59,234 nt of DNA from Lachnospiraceae bacterium (lineage in GTDB: Bacteria > Bacillota > Clostridia > Lachnospirales > Lachnospiraceae): positions 1-59,234 of the forward strand of contig JAAWOG010000016.1 of NCBI GenBank assembly GCA_022799355.1. The letters are read 5' to 3'. The translations under genes were made by a program, and so were the position numbers. Position 1 is the stretch's first letter; every line of letters begins with the position of its first letter. This document shows positions 14,973 to 24,203 of the stretch, one piece after another. Under the pieces are notes generated by a model, which saw only the letters and a program-made list of their open reading frames with translations, ran no database searches and was not told where the DNA came from.

Positions 14973-17556
14973 TGAAAATTTGCTGACCTGTTTTATTCTT
15001 GTCCTGAATATGAGCCTCACCGGCTGTGTGGTGATTATGGCGGTGCTGGCGGCGCGGCTTTTGTTGAAGAAAGCGCCAAGGATCTTTTCCTACGTGTTGT
15101 GGGCGGTGGTGCTGTTTCGGCTGCTGAGTCCGGTGTCCTTTTCTCTGCCGGTATCTCTCCTTGGCGCGCTGCAAAGTGAGCCAGCGGCAGAGGGAAGGAT
15201 GGCGTATATTACGGAGGATATCGGCTATATGGAAAAGCCGGAAATTACGCTGCCGGCTCCCGGTATCAGCGGTTCGATCAATGATATCCTGCCGGGGGCG
15301 ACGCCGGAAAACTCCGTAAATCCGATGCAGGTTTATCTGCAGGCGGGCGCCTATCTCTGGCTTCTGGGCATTTTGAGCATGGGGATCTACAGCCTGATCT
15401 CTTTGCGGAGGCTGCACCGGAGACTGAGAGAGGCAGTTTGGGAGCGGGAGAATATTTACAGGCTTAGGGGAGGGGGATCACCTTTTGTATACGGCGTACT
15501 CCGCCCCCGGATTTATCTGCCGGAGAGGATCGGGAAGGAAGAAGAACAGTATATCCTTTTGCATGAACAGATTCATATCAAAAGAGGCGATGCGCTGTTT
15601 CGCCTGCTTTTCTATCTGGCACTCTGGCTGCACTGGTTCAACCCTTTTGTCTGGGCGGCATTTATGCTCAGCGGGCGGGATATGGAGATGTCCTGTGACG
15701 AGGCAGTGATCCGCCGGCTTGGGAGCAAAGTGAAGAAGGAATATTCCGCGTCCTTGCTGAACGCGGCATCGGGAGAGCGGATCGTAAAGGGGATTCCCCT
15801 TGCTTTCGGGGAGAGCGATACCGGAAGCCGGATCAAAAATGTTCTGCGCTATAAAAAGCCTGCGGCGCTGCTGGCAGGACTGGCGGCTGTGGCCTGCGCG
15901 GTTTTAGGAGTGGCTTTACTGGCAAATCCTCCGAAGGAGAAGTTAAATGAAACTGTTTTTTACGGCGTGGTGACAGACGTGATGGGAGAAAACGGCGCTG
16001 CGGAAACGATAGTGCGGATTCCGCAGATTGGCGATGTGATATTGCCGGATGCGGAGGATGTTTCTCTCTATCTGGAACGGGATGCGGAAAAGATCATTCT
16101 GCGGGGAGATCTTCTGCGGATTACTTTTTCTTCGGATCAGGAGATCGTGATGGATACAACGGACCGAAATGGAGAGACCGTATATCGTTTTACTGCTTCC
16201 GCAGGAGGCGCCGAGAGTATCCGGGTGATGGGAGAAGGATTTTCCATGTCAGGGCAGGAAGGGGACAGGTATCTTTTTACGGTGCCCCTGGGGATGGCAA
16301 TGGATGCACAGCCGGGCGATACACTGGAAATATATCATGAGCGGGAGGCGGATACTACAAAAGAGATTTATCACTTTTCCCAGGAGGAGCAGGCGGATCA
16401 GGAACTGCTGACTTCCGTGAAAGTATTATCTGTGGATGAGGAGAACTATGATATCTGGGTGGAGCTAACCGCACAGGAGACGAAAACCTTTTTGGCTGAA
16501 TTTGGTTTCGGGATTTCAGTCAGTCTGATCAAAGGGATAGAGGACGGGAATGCAGAGGAAGAACAGGCAGAAGAGACATTGCCCCAATACGATGATATCT
16601 TAACGGAAGATACCGGAAGCGAGGTGCTCACCTTATCCTCGGAGAGACTGCGGAATCAGGAACTTTTGGACGGTACGTATGTGGTAAACGTGGAGTCTGT
16701 TTCCATCAGTGCAAGAGGCTTCGACCGGTATGTGACACAGGAGGAGGCGGAAGGGGATTTGCCGCTTTTCCCGTTTGCGGAGGATTGTACATTCCGGGTA
16801 AACTGGGGAAAGGATAAACTTTCTTATGATCCGGTTAGTTTTGATAAGTTTGCAGATTTAATCACGCAGTCGGCGAAAGTCGTCAATCCTACGGTGTACT
16901 GTGAGGTGGAGAACAATCAGATTCTGCGCGCGGATCTGGAAAGCGGCTATTATGTGAACGGCTTCACCTATATGAGGCCGGTGAAAAGCGGCTGGGACGG
17001 ATATGCGGAGAACGTGGGCAGTGATCTTTCCCTGACAAAGGAGGAAGTGCTGGAAGATTACTACACTTTGGCAGGAACAGATACGGCGGATATCGGTGAT
17101 ACGCCGGGGATGGAGCGGATAGAAGTCTACACCGGCAATATCGGCGACGGAGAGAGCGGAGCGGTATTTTTTAAAGATGCCGAAGGAAATATTCTCGGAA
17201 CGGAATTTGCCCATGATTCGAGAGCCGTATGGAATAATATCTATATCGGAGAAATAAATGAAACCGGCTATATCCTGACGGTGCATATTGAGGACAGGGA
17301 TACCTACGGGAATTATGGGTATCAGGTGTACCGGCTGGGAGAGGCGGGAGAGATCCGGCAGATCGCAGGAAGCAGTTTTGAGTTTGGAGGAGCGTATCGG
17401 TATGATGATGAAATGTTCCGCAGTTGGGCAAATCAGCTTTCCGATTATCTGGAAAACAGTTATCTGGTGCTCAGTTCCCAGGAGGGAGAGATCCGCACGG
17501 AGAGGGTTTCGGAGGCGGATCGATACAATTATGAGACATTGCGCAGAGAGCCATAG
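14953..17556 (+). CDS. M56 (BlaR1-like) sensor metalloprotease with large external domain (pair 1)
   Basis: The start ATG 14953 follows GGAGGAG. About 867 residues: membrane helices near residues 5-35, 43-60, 115-135 and a last one near 310-325. Between the last two lies the zinc protease site HEQIH (in YILLHEQIHIKRGD) and MEMSCDEAVI. The roughly 540 residues after the final helix should be outside the cell. They show no SxxK penicillin-binding motif, so the signal is probably not a beta-lactam. On sensing, the protease domain should lead to cleavage of the BlaI-like partner. It ends 4 bases from the convergent lipoprotein gene. Confidence 0.85.
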   Translation: MMMQIFDENLLTCFILVLNMSLTGCVVIMAVLAARLLLKKAPRIFSYVLWAVVLFRLLSPVSFSLPVSLLGALQSEPAAEGRMAYITEDIGYMEKPEITLPAPGISGSINDILPGATPENSVNPMQVYLQAGAYLWLLGILSMGIYSLISLRRLHRRLREAVWERENIYRLRGGGSPFVYGVLRPRIYLPERIGKEEEQYILLHEQIHIKRGDALFRLLFYLALWLHWFNPFVWAAFMLSGRDMEMSCDEAVIRRLGSKVKKEYSASLLNAASGERIVKGIPLAFGESDTGSRIKNVLRYKKPAALLAGLAAVACAVLGVALLANPPKEKLNETVFYGVVTDVMGENGAAETIVRIPQIGDVILPDAEDVSLYLERDAEKIILRGDLLRITFSSDQEIVMDTTDRNGETVYRFTASAGGAESIRVMGEGFSMSGQEGDRYLFTVPLGMAMDAQPGDTLEIYHEREADTTKEIYHFSQEEQADQELLTSVKVLSVDEENYDIWVELTAQETKTFLAEFGFGISVSLIKGIEDGNAEEEQAEETLPQYDDILTEDTGSEVLTLSSERLRNQELLDGTYVVNVESVSISARGFDRYVTQEEAEGDLPLFPFAEDCTFRVNWGKDKLSYDPVSFDKFADLITQSAKVVNPTVYCEVENNQILRADLESGYYVNGFTYMRPVKSGWDGYAENVGSDLSLTKEEVLEDYYTLAGTDTADIGDTPGMERIEVYTGNIGDGESGAVFFKDAEGNILGTEFAHDSRAVWNNIYIGEINETGYILTVHIEDRDTYGNYGYQVYRLGEAGEIRQIAGSSFEFGGAYRYDDEMFRSWANQLSDYLENSYLVLSSQEGEIRTERVSEADRYNYETLRREP

Positions 17557-17560
17557 GAAA

Positions 17561-19564
17561 CTAGGGCTCTTTTTCAAACTCGCCATAGGGAATGGTGACA
17601 CTAAACCATTCGTAAACCCGGCTTGTGGTGTCGGTAAAAAACAGAGTGTACCCGTCGTCAGAGAGGGAAAACCGCCGGGGATCCAAAATATTTTCCGGGG
17701 ATATCTCCCATGTTACCGCTCTGTTCAGATAGGGGGAGATGACATCGATGATGTGGGAGGGATCTCCCTCAAAATCCTCAAAGGTCAATTGTTTTCCGGT
17801 ATGCCTGTCAAAAACATAATAGTCGCACCCGTTTTGGGAAAACAGTCCGTAGGGAAAGTATGTGAAAAAGCAGGCGAAGGAAACGGTATCGTCGTCCATA
17901 TAGTTGCAGAAGACGGAGACCTGAAAATCCGGCTTTTTATCACTGAAGCAGCGCAGGGTATCCTGCAAATATTCCGGGTGGGATTCCGACCGGCTCAGTT
18001 CATACTGTACGCGGTCATTTATATCGGTCTCAAAATCCGCGTAAATTTCCGTCAGAGCCTGATTGATACGGACATCGGCATCCGTCTGTTCTTTTAGAAA
18101 CAGCAGTTTCATCGAACTAAAGAGAGAGTCAGAGTCCCCGAAAGCTATTTCTTCATCTTTTTCTATCATTTCCGTTTCGGCAGGATAGAGGGACCAGACT
18201 TGAAGCTTCTGAAAGTCCGGTTTCTCCCGAAGGGAGAGCCGAATCAGAGAATGTTCCGCTTCCCCGGTGTCGATGTAATAAAAATAATCGCCGAATATGC
18301 AGCAGCGGTCATTTGTCCTGTAACCGATCGGTGAGCCCGGATATTCAGGCGAATCTGGGAGTCCGGAAAACACGAGATCTGCGGAACCATCAGGCAGGAT
18401 ATGACAGATATAGGATCCGGGGGACTCCGCAGTATCGGTGGCGTACTCTGCGGTATACAATTTGCCACAATATAGAAATCCCTGCTCTGTGGGGAACACT
18501 CCGTAGAAATAAGCTTTTTCCGACCAGATATCCTCACTCCGGATCATCGTTTTATCGGACAGATTAAAAAGAAAGATCGTGTCATCCGGCTTCAGGAAAA
18601 TCGTATCGCCGGAAAAAGCAAAGTCGCTTAAATCATCCGAGCTTATACCAAGGCTTTCCATCGCGCCGCTTGTGGGATCCATACGGTAGACGTTCTTATC
18701 CGTATCCTGCACAAAGAGATAGCCGTAGTTGCGCATGGCGTAGGGGAAGGAGGGAAAGGAGTCATAACGGGCGACAGGAAAAAAGCCCTGCGGCAGTTTT
18801 CCGTAGAGTGTCTCTTTTTCGTCCGTTTCCTGCACGGTTCCGTCCTCATTCAGTTTAAAGTAAACACTGGCGGATACCGGGAGATGGTATTCATAGCCAT
18901 AGATATAAGAATAATCTATCAGATAAATGATATCATCATACAGGTCAATGCTTTCATAGATGCCTGCGTCATTATAATCTCCCATGGGATCATACAGGTA
19001 GGGGGCATCATTTTCAACGATATTGAACGGATAGATACCCCGGGGACCAACAGAGGAAACGTTTAAAATGTGATCCTGTAAAAGCGTCAGGTTTTCACCG
19101 TCTTTTTCCATGCGATACAGGGAAGTATCCCTGTGGTCTGACGAGTCGGCGCCTGTCCTTTCTATGAAATAAATGTAGTCTTCGGAAAGACAGAAGCGGA
19201 GCTTGTGCAGATAACTTGTCTGATAGAGCAGGGTGGTCTCGCCTGTTTCACCGTGGGTGCGCATAAGTCTGCCGTCGAAATAGCTGTAGAGATAATCGCC
19301 GTCCCGCTGCATGGATGTTTTTCCGGTATCGTCGATAAAGGGAGCTGTCTCCGGAAAGACAGGATCGGCATCGAAACCGTTATCCACATCGGGGGAGAAA
19401 GAAGGACCAAACGACTCTGTGTCTGAAACGTTTGTCTCCGGGTTTTCCCTTTTATCCTCGGCAATGTCCGGCGTTTTGGAGACGCCGGTTCCGCATCCGG
19501 TCAGAATAAATGCCGGCAGAAGAAAAAAGATATTGGAACGCAACATAAAAATAATTTTTTTCAT
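17561..19564 (-). CDS. Lipoprotein with beta-propeller-like and RsiV-like C-terminal domain (copy A)
   Basis: The 667-residue product has a lipoprotein signal with lipobox LTGC at about residue 24. The middle consists of repeats such as YIYFIERTG...SLYRMEKDGENLTLL, of the DUF5050 propeller-like type. The last 150 residues (NYMDDDTVSFACFF, YYVFDRHTGKQLTFEDF, and a final FSVTIPYGEFE) resemble the DUF3298 / RsiV-type extracellular domain. It is probably a surface sensor or binding protein. It has a paralogue immediately upstream and faces the M56 gene tail to tail. AGAGGG precedes the start. Confidence 0.75.
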   Translation of the reverse strand: MKKIIFMLRSNIFFLLPAFILTGCGTGVSKTPDIAEDKRENPETNVSDTESFGPSFSPDVDNGFDADPVFPETAPFIDDTGKTSMQRDGDYLYSYFDGRLMRTHGETGETTLLYQTSYLHKLRFCLSEDYIYFIERTGADSSDHRDTSLYRMEKDGENLTLLQDHILNVSSVGPRGIYPFNIVENDAPYLYDPMGDYNDAGIYESIDLYDDIIYLIDYSYIYGYEYHLPVSASVYFKLNEDGTVQETDEKETLYGKLPQGFFPVARYDSFPSFPYAMRNYGYLFVQDTDKNVYRMDPTSGAMESLGISSDDLSDFAFSGDTIFLKPDDTIFLFNLSDKTMIRSEDIWSEKAYFYGVFPTEQGFLYCGKLYTAEYATDTAESPGSYICHILPDGSADLVFSGLPDSPEYPGSPIGYRTNDRCCIFGDYFYYIDTGEAEHSLIRLSLREKPDFQKLQVWSLYPAETEMIEKDEEIAFGDSDSLFSSMKLLFLKEQTDADVRINQALTEIYADFETDINDRVQYELSRSESHPEYLQDTLRCFSDKKPDFQVSVFCNYMDDDTVSFACFFTYFPYGLFSQNGCDYYVFDRHTGKQLTFEDFEGDPSHIIDVISPYLNRAVTWEISPENILDPRRFSLSDDGYTLFFTDTTSRVYEWFSVTIPYGEFEKEP

Positions 19565-19597
19565 ATAAATTCCCTCTTAGCAAAATAATATGACGTA

Positions 19598-21517
19598 CTA
19601 CAACTCCTCCTCAAACGCCTCATAAGGAATCGTAATCAGATAAAAACCGGAAGCATAACACCCGATTTCATAAGGCGCAAAATACAGCGTATAGCCGTCC
19701 TCGGAGAGGGAAAACCGGGAGATATCCAGCAGTATTTCCGGCTCAAACTCCCATTCCGCCATTTTTTCCACATAGGGAGAGACAATGGCGAGTATGGAGG
19801 CGGAATCTCCGGCGAAGTCTTCAAAGGAGAGACGTTCTCCGCTTTGCCTGTCAAAGACATAATAGTCGGACCAGTAATAGCCGTGCGCCGCATAAGGATA
19901 ATACTGATAATAATCACAGCAAAAAGAGATCGTCTCATCATCCATATAATCCAGGCTGACCTGCAGGGAAAAATTATAGCCGGATGTATAGCCAAAGTCA
20001 TAGCTTTCATAGAAAGAGGGATCTTCCTCCAACTGTTTCTTTTCCTGTTGTATCAGTTCCTCTAAAGAGGTTTCAAAATTCGTATAAAGTTCCGTCAGTG
20101 TTTGATTGATCCGTTGATCTGCCTCTGTGTTTTCTTCCAGAAACAGCTTTTTGAGAGAGCAGTAAACGGAGACATTGCCTTCTATTTGCGTATTATCTTC
20201 CCTGTCTTCCACAATAACGGCGGCCGGAGAGGAAGCAGGATAACGTGAAAAGACGCTTACCTCCTCCAGGGCGGTATATTCCGAAAGAGAAAGCCGCATC
20301 AGCCGCCGCGTTGTCTCATTATTCTCGTAATAATAAAAATGATCACCCAAAACACAGCTGTTATTTCGGAGCTGCATACCGTAGGTATCCTCAAAATATA
20401 AAGAAGAGTCGGAAATCAGCGCGTCTGTGGAGCCGTCCGGTTCAACCCGAAAAATCTGTAACCTGTAGTTTGGCTCTTCCAAAAAAGAATCCTCTTTCAG
20501 AAGATTGCAGCAAAAGTAAAAACCCTGATCTGAGGTATAGGCGGTGAGGCCGGAGGAGATTTTGGCAGGCGCTCCATCCAATGAGGTGTGGGTTTTATCA
20601 CTAAGGTGGAACAGGGAGGGCACAGAGTCTCCGTAATAGGGATACAGAAATATCAGATCCCCGGAGAAAGTAAACTTGGAAGAGCCTTTTGTACTGAGCC
20701 CAAGGCTTTCCTTTTCTCCGCCGTCCGGTTTAAGGCGGTAGAGTGTATTGCCGGAATCCTGCACGAAAAGATAGCCATAATGACGCATGGCGTAGGGGAA
20801 TGTCGGGAAATCGGTGTCATAGACAGGGCTAAACCGCCGCGGCAGTGTGCCGTAAAGGGTTTTGGCCTCTTCTATTTCAGTGGCAGTACCGTCATTTTCA
20901 AGCCGGTAATACAGATTGGCAGTCTTTGTGACATAGGTTCCGTCTTCATAATCGGAAGTATAATTGATAAGGTAAATAATATTATCGTAGATATCAATGG
21001 AGTAATTTTTTCCGTCCCGAAGGGTATGGGCATTTATTATGTCATCCTGCAAAAGGGTAAGATCCGTGCCGTCCTTTCCCATACGCCAGAGGGAAGTGTC
21101 TCTGTCGTCCAGGGAGTCACAGCCTGTTCTCTCCACAAAGTAGATATAGTTTTTATATAAACAGAAGCTCAGGTCATGGGTGGACGCCGTCTGATAGAGC
21201 AGGGTTAGTTCTTCCGTCTCTTGGTCGAAGCGGATCAGCCTGCCGTTATAATAGCTGTAGAGGAAATTTCCGTCCCGCTGCATGGATTTTCCGGTGTCGT
21301 CAATAAAAGGAGCGGTTTCCGGGAAAACATAGTCCGAAGCCTTCAAACTTTCCTGAGGCACTGCGTGAGAAAAAGGAGCAGGAGAATGTTCGGTCATTCC
21401 CGGTTTATCAGGCGCAGACTGAATATCCGGGGCTTGCCTGCCGCAGCCCGTCAGTGTCAATGCGGACAAAATCACTAAAATAGTACTCAAAAATAATGTA
21501 AAACTGCAGTTTTTCAT
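19598..21517 (-). CDS. Lipoprotein with beta-propeller-like and RsiV-like C-terminal domain (copy B)
   Basis: This 639-residue product is a paralogue of the 17561-19564 protein, with the same order: lipobox LTGC at about residue 25, a linker, then VFPETAPFIDDTGKSMQRDG which is nearly identical in both, propeller-like repeats and a C-terminal domain ending LITIPYEAFEEEL. The two genes are 33 bases apart on the minus strand and should be co-transcribed. The acidic, tyrosine-rich ectodomain suggests extracellular binding. The ligand is unknown. Confidence 0.75.
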   Translation of the reverse strand: MKNCSFTLFLSTILVILSALTLTGCGRQAPDIQSAPDKPGMTEHSPAPFSHAVPQESLKASDYVFPETAPFIDDTGKSMQRDGNFLYSYYNGRLIRFDQETEELTLLYQTASTHDLSFCLYKNYIYFVERTGCDSLDDRDTSLWRMGKDGTDLTLLQDDIINAHTLRDGKNYSIDIYDNIIYLINYTSDYEDGTYVTKTANLYYRLENDGTATEIEEAKTLYGTLPRRFSPVYDTDFPTFPYAMRHYGYLFVQDSGNTLYRLKPDGGEKESLGLSTKGSSKFTFSGDLIFLYPYYGDSVPSLFHLSDKTHTSLDGAPAKISSGLTAYTSDQGFYFCCNLLKEDSFLEEPNYRLQIFRVEPDGSTDALISDSSLYFEDTYGMQLRNNSCVLGDHFYYYENNETTRRLMRLSLSEYTALEEVSVFSRYPASSPAAVIVEDREDNTQIEGNVSVYCSLKKLFLEENTEADQRINQTLTELYTNFETSLEELIQQEKKQLEEDPSFYESYDFGYTSGYNFSLQVSLDYMDDETISFCCDYYQYYPYAAHGYYWSDYYVFDRQSGERLSFEDFAGDSASILAIVSPYVEKMAEWEFEPEILLDISRFSLSEDGYTLYFAPYEIGCYASGFYLITIPYEAFEEEL

Positions 21518-21609
21518 AAGAAATCCCCTTATTCTCGTACAATTGCGGAAAAGTTTACGTAATATTTTTAATAATATTGCACAAAATCGAATTTTTTTAA
21601 AATATTAGC

Positions 21610-21638
21610 TTACAAAACAGCGAAAAATCTGTTAAAAT
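21610..21638 (+). promoter_or_regulatory. Promoter for the CarD-like gene
   Basis: TTACAA (21610-21615) and TAAAAT (21633-21638) are 17 bases apart in a very AT-rich stretch between two divergent genes. The distance to the CarD-like start (about 95 bases) leaves a long leader. Confidence 0.5.
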
Positions 21639-21732
21639 AAGTATAACAGAAACTGGAAGGCGGTGACAATCAAATTCGTTCACTTTTGTGCAAAGTTGGA
21701 CGGGTTTTTCTCTGGTGGGGAAAGGCGAAAAA

Positions 21733-22248
21733 ATGTTTAAAGTGGGTGATTATGTTGTGTATGGTAACAGCGGGGTTTGCAGGATAGAGAATATCGGCCC
21801 GCTGTCGATCGGCAGTAAAGATAAGGATTACTATACACTGGTCCCTGTGTATGGGAGAAACAGCAGACTTTATTCGGTGGTGGACAGCGATAAAGTGGTG
21901 ATTCGGCCGATCATGACAAAACAGGAGAGCGATGCTCTGATCGATGAGATGGAAAGTATTGATACTCTGCGGATCGGGGATGAGAAAAACAGAGAAGAGA
22001 TTTATAAAGAGACGATGAAGAGCTGTGACTGCAAGGCATGGGTACAGATGATCAAGACGCTCTATCTGCGGAAGATGGACAGGCTGGCAAAGGGAAAGAA
22101 AGTGACCAGCAGTGATGAGAGATATCTGAGCATGGCGCAGGACAATCTGTTTGGGGAACTGGCTTTTACGCTGCAGATGCCGAAAGAAAAAGTCGGGGAA
22201 TTTATCGTGGAAAAGATCAGGGAAAAACAGATGCCGATCAATGTATAA
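21733..22248 (+). CDS. CarD-like RNA polymerase-interacting regulator
   Basis: The start MFKVGDYVVYGNSGVCRIEN at ATG 21733 is the standard opening of CarD/CdnL-family N-terminal domains, which bind the RNA polymerase beta subunit. The strand YYTLVPVYGRNSRLYS and VIRPIMTKQE follow. The rest (residues 75-171) is helical, as in CarD proteins, and includes a charged KKVTSSDERYLSMAQ helix. CarD proteins stabilise open promoter complexes. The in-frame extension to 21688 lacks a ribosome binding site and was not used. Confidence 0.85.
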   Translation: MFKVGDYVVYGNSGVCRIENIGPLSIGSKDKDYYTLVPVYGRNSRLYSVVDSDKVVIRPIMTKQESDALIDEMESIDTLRIGDEKNREEIYKETMKSCDCKAWVQMIKTLYLRKMDRLAKGKKVTSSDERYLSMAQDNLFGELAFTLQMPKEKVGEFIVEKIREKQMPINV

Positions 22249-22293
22249 AACGGATGCGGGCGCATAGACTGGTAAAAAAATCAGGATGAAGAA

Positions 22294-23517
22294 ATGGACT
22301 ATTTTGACTGGTATGCGGCTTATCTGCACAGAACCTGCCCCGTGGCGGATGCCCATCGTGATCTTGTTACGGAAGTTTACAGGCGTCGCCTTCGGGGGGA
22401 GAGAGGCGTTTTAAATACATATTATAAAGAGGAAATTCAGGAAAGCGGTGTGAATCTGGTGGTCGCATCGCTTTTTTTGGGTGGGGAGGAGCTGAAGGAC
22501 TGCATGGAAGAGGGTGTTTTTCCAAAGGGCGCCCTGCTGAAAAAATCCATGGAAATGCTGGCGGCTTTTTTGGCTGATCTGGAAGAGGCAAAAGGGCGGA
22601 TGCAGCTTGTTACGGACAGGGAGGCTCTTTTGAGGACCACCGCAAAGAGAGGGTTTTCCAGACAGTACAAAGTGGGGATTGTGCTGTATCTGGAAGGGCT
22701 GGATATGCTGGAAGGAGAGCCGGAACTTCTGCGCTGTTTTTATGCGATGGGAGTGCGCGGTGCGGCGCTTACCTGGAACCGGAGGCAGGCATTGTCAAAT
22801 GTTTTTGCTGAAGGATGCGGCAGCGCCGATGGCGGGATATCTGAAAACAGGAAGAAAAAAGCGGATATAGCGGAAGAGAAAGGACAGATGCCGGCGGAGA
22901 AAGGGCGGCAGGCGATCACCGGCAAAGGAATGGAGGTGCTGCTCTTAATGGAAAAGCTGGGGATTTTTGTGGACAGTAGCCATTTAAGCAGGGAGGCGGC
23001 GTTATTGCTGCCCTCCATTACGAAAAAACCATTTGCCGCAACGCATTCCAACAGTACGGCGGTCCTGCCTCATCGGCGGAATCTGACGGATGAAGAGATA
23101 AAGGAGATCGCAGACAGGGGAGGCGTGATCGGCGTCAACGCTTACAGAAAGTTTGTCTGCCCTCCCTGTGAGAACCATATGGATAGAACATGTCCTGCCG
23201 GCGGCGAAAAAACGGGATATAACGGGGAAAAAGCGGGGTATGACGGCAAAAAATCGGAATATGCCCGGGAAGGAGCAGGGAGGGGCTTTTGGTCCGAACT
23301 GGATGCGCTGTGCGATCATGTGATTTATTTGAAGGAGAAGGCAGGCGAGGACCATGTGGGACTCGGGCTGGATTTCGGGGAGGACACCGTCCTTGCGGGA
23401 TATCAGGATCTGCCGAAGCTGACGGCAGCCCTTTTGCGGAGAGGGTTTTCCGTGGAGACGGTGAAAAAGGTACTGGGCGGAAACTGGATACGGTTTCTGT
23501 CCGAAATGTTAAAATAA
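22294..23517 (+). CDS. Membrane dipeptidase, peptidase family M19
   Basis: The 407-residue product shows the family M19 metal-ligand regions in order: ADAHRDL, LYLEGLDML, GIFVDSSHLS and FAATHSNS, then RNLTDEEIKEIADRGGVIGV and GLGLDFGE. Family members hydrolyse dipeptides with a dinuclear zinc site. Two low-complexity insertions occur: a Lys/Glu/Gly-rich part after residue 185, and a stretch near residues 305-330 with a repeated G-E/K-K-x-G/E-Y pattern. Both probably lie in surface loops. ATG 22294 lies shortly after the CarD-like gene and may share its transcript. Confidence 0.85.
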   Translation: MDYFDWYAAYLHRTCPVADAHRDLVTEVYRRRLRGERGVLNTYYKEEIQESGVNLVVASLFLGGEELKDCMEEGVFPKGALLKKSMEMLAAFLADLEEAKGRMQLVTDREALLRTTAKRGFSRQYKVGIVLYLEGLDMLEGEPELLRCFYAMGVRGAALTWNRRQALSNVFAEGCGSADGGISENRKKKADIAEEKGQMPAEKGRQAITGKGMEVLLLMEKLGIFVDSSHLSREAALLLPSITKKPFAATHSNSTAVLPHRRNLTDEEIKEIADRGGVIGVNAYRKFVCPPCENHMDRTCPAGGEKTGYNGEKAGYDGKKSEYAREGAGRGFWSELDALCDHVIYLKEKAGEDHVGLGLDFGEDTVLAGYQDLPKLTAALLRRGFSVETVKKVLGGNWIRFLSEMLK

Positions 23518-23633
23518 AAAGACAAAACGGCGGCTTACATGCCGCTTATGAAAAAAATAAAAATTTTTTGATCAATGATGCAATAAAACCATCCACTTCC
23601 GTATTAACTATATGAAGGGGGCAAAACCATATT

Positions 23634-24203
23634 ATGCTGAGTGAAACATCGATGGAAAAACGAAAAGCGGACTGCAATCCGGATGCAGTGGATAAGTGTA
23701 TTATCGGGATTCAGAGACAGGATTCCGGGGCGCTGGAAGAGTTTTATCATAGAACGAGCGCTTCCGTATATGGGTTTGCCCTGTCTGTTTTGAAGAACAC
23801 ACAGGATGCGGAAGATATCATGCATGATTTTTATGTGCTGGTCTGGTCGGCGGCGGATAAGTACCGTCCGTGCGGAAAGCCGATGGCGTGGGTACTGACG
23901 GTCACCAGGAATTTATGTCTGCAGAAAATAAGGGAATACGGAAAAAAGTCAGACATTCCTCAGGAGGACTGGGAAAACTACATAAGCGGCAATCCGAATA
24001 TGACGGCGGAAGACAGGGTGATATTGTCGGAGTGTTTAAGAAGCTTATCGGATGAGGAGAGGCAGATCGTTATGCTCCATGCCGTATCCGGGTTTAAGCA
24101 TCGGGAGATTGCAAGGCTTTTGGAAATGCCTCTTTCGACGGTTCTTTCAAAATATAACAGAGCAATGAAAAAATTAAGAAAAATTTATGGAGGAGAGCAA
24201 TGA
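23634..24203 (+). CDS. ECF-type RNA polymerase sigma factor
   Basis: The 189-residue product has sigma region 2 (ALSVLKNTQDAEDIMHDFYV...W) and region 4 (LSDEERQIVMLHAVSGFKHREIARLLEMPLSTV) joined by a short linker, as in extracytoplasmic-function sigma factors. A G-rich sequence lies about 12 bases before ATG 23634, so ATG 23652 is an alternative start. It overlaps the next gene by 4 bases (ATGA), the usual sign of a sigma/anti-sigma pair. Confidence 0.9.
   Translation: MLSETSMEKRKADCNPDAVDKCIIGIQRQDSGALEEFYHRTSASVYGFALSVLKNTQDAEDIMHDFYVLVWSAADKYRPCGKPMAWVLTVTRNLCLQKIREYGKKSDIPQEDWENYISGNPNMTAEDRVILSECLRSLSDEERQIVMLHAVSGFKHREIARLLEMPLSTVLSKYNRAMKKLRKIYGGEQ

Noticed and set aside
17288-18097. 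Long plus-strand open frame of 269 codons across the end of the first M56 gene and the lipoprotein gene
   Set aside because: It is the shadow of two well-supported genes; the translation is rich in Arg, Ile and Gly without motifs and has no ribosome binding site.
20588-21160. Plus-strand frame of 190 codons opposite the second lipoprotein
   Set aside because: It is an antisense shadow of a gene with a clear lipobox and paralogue; no start signal is seen.
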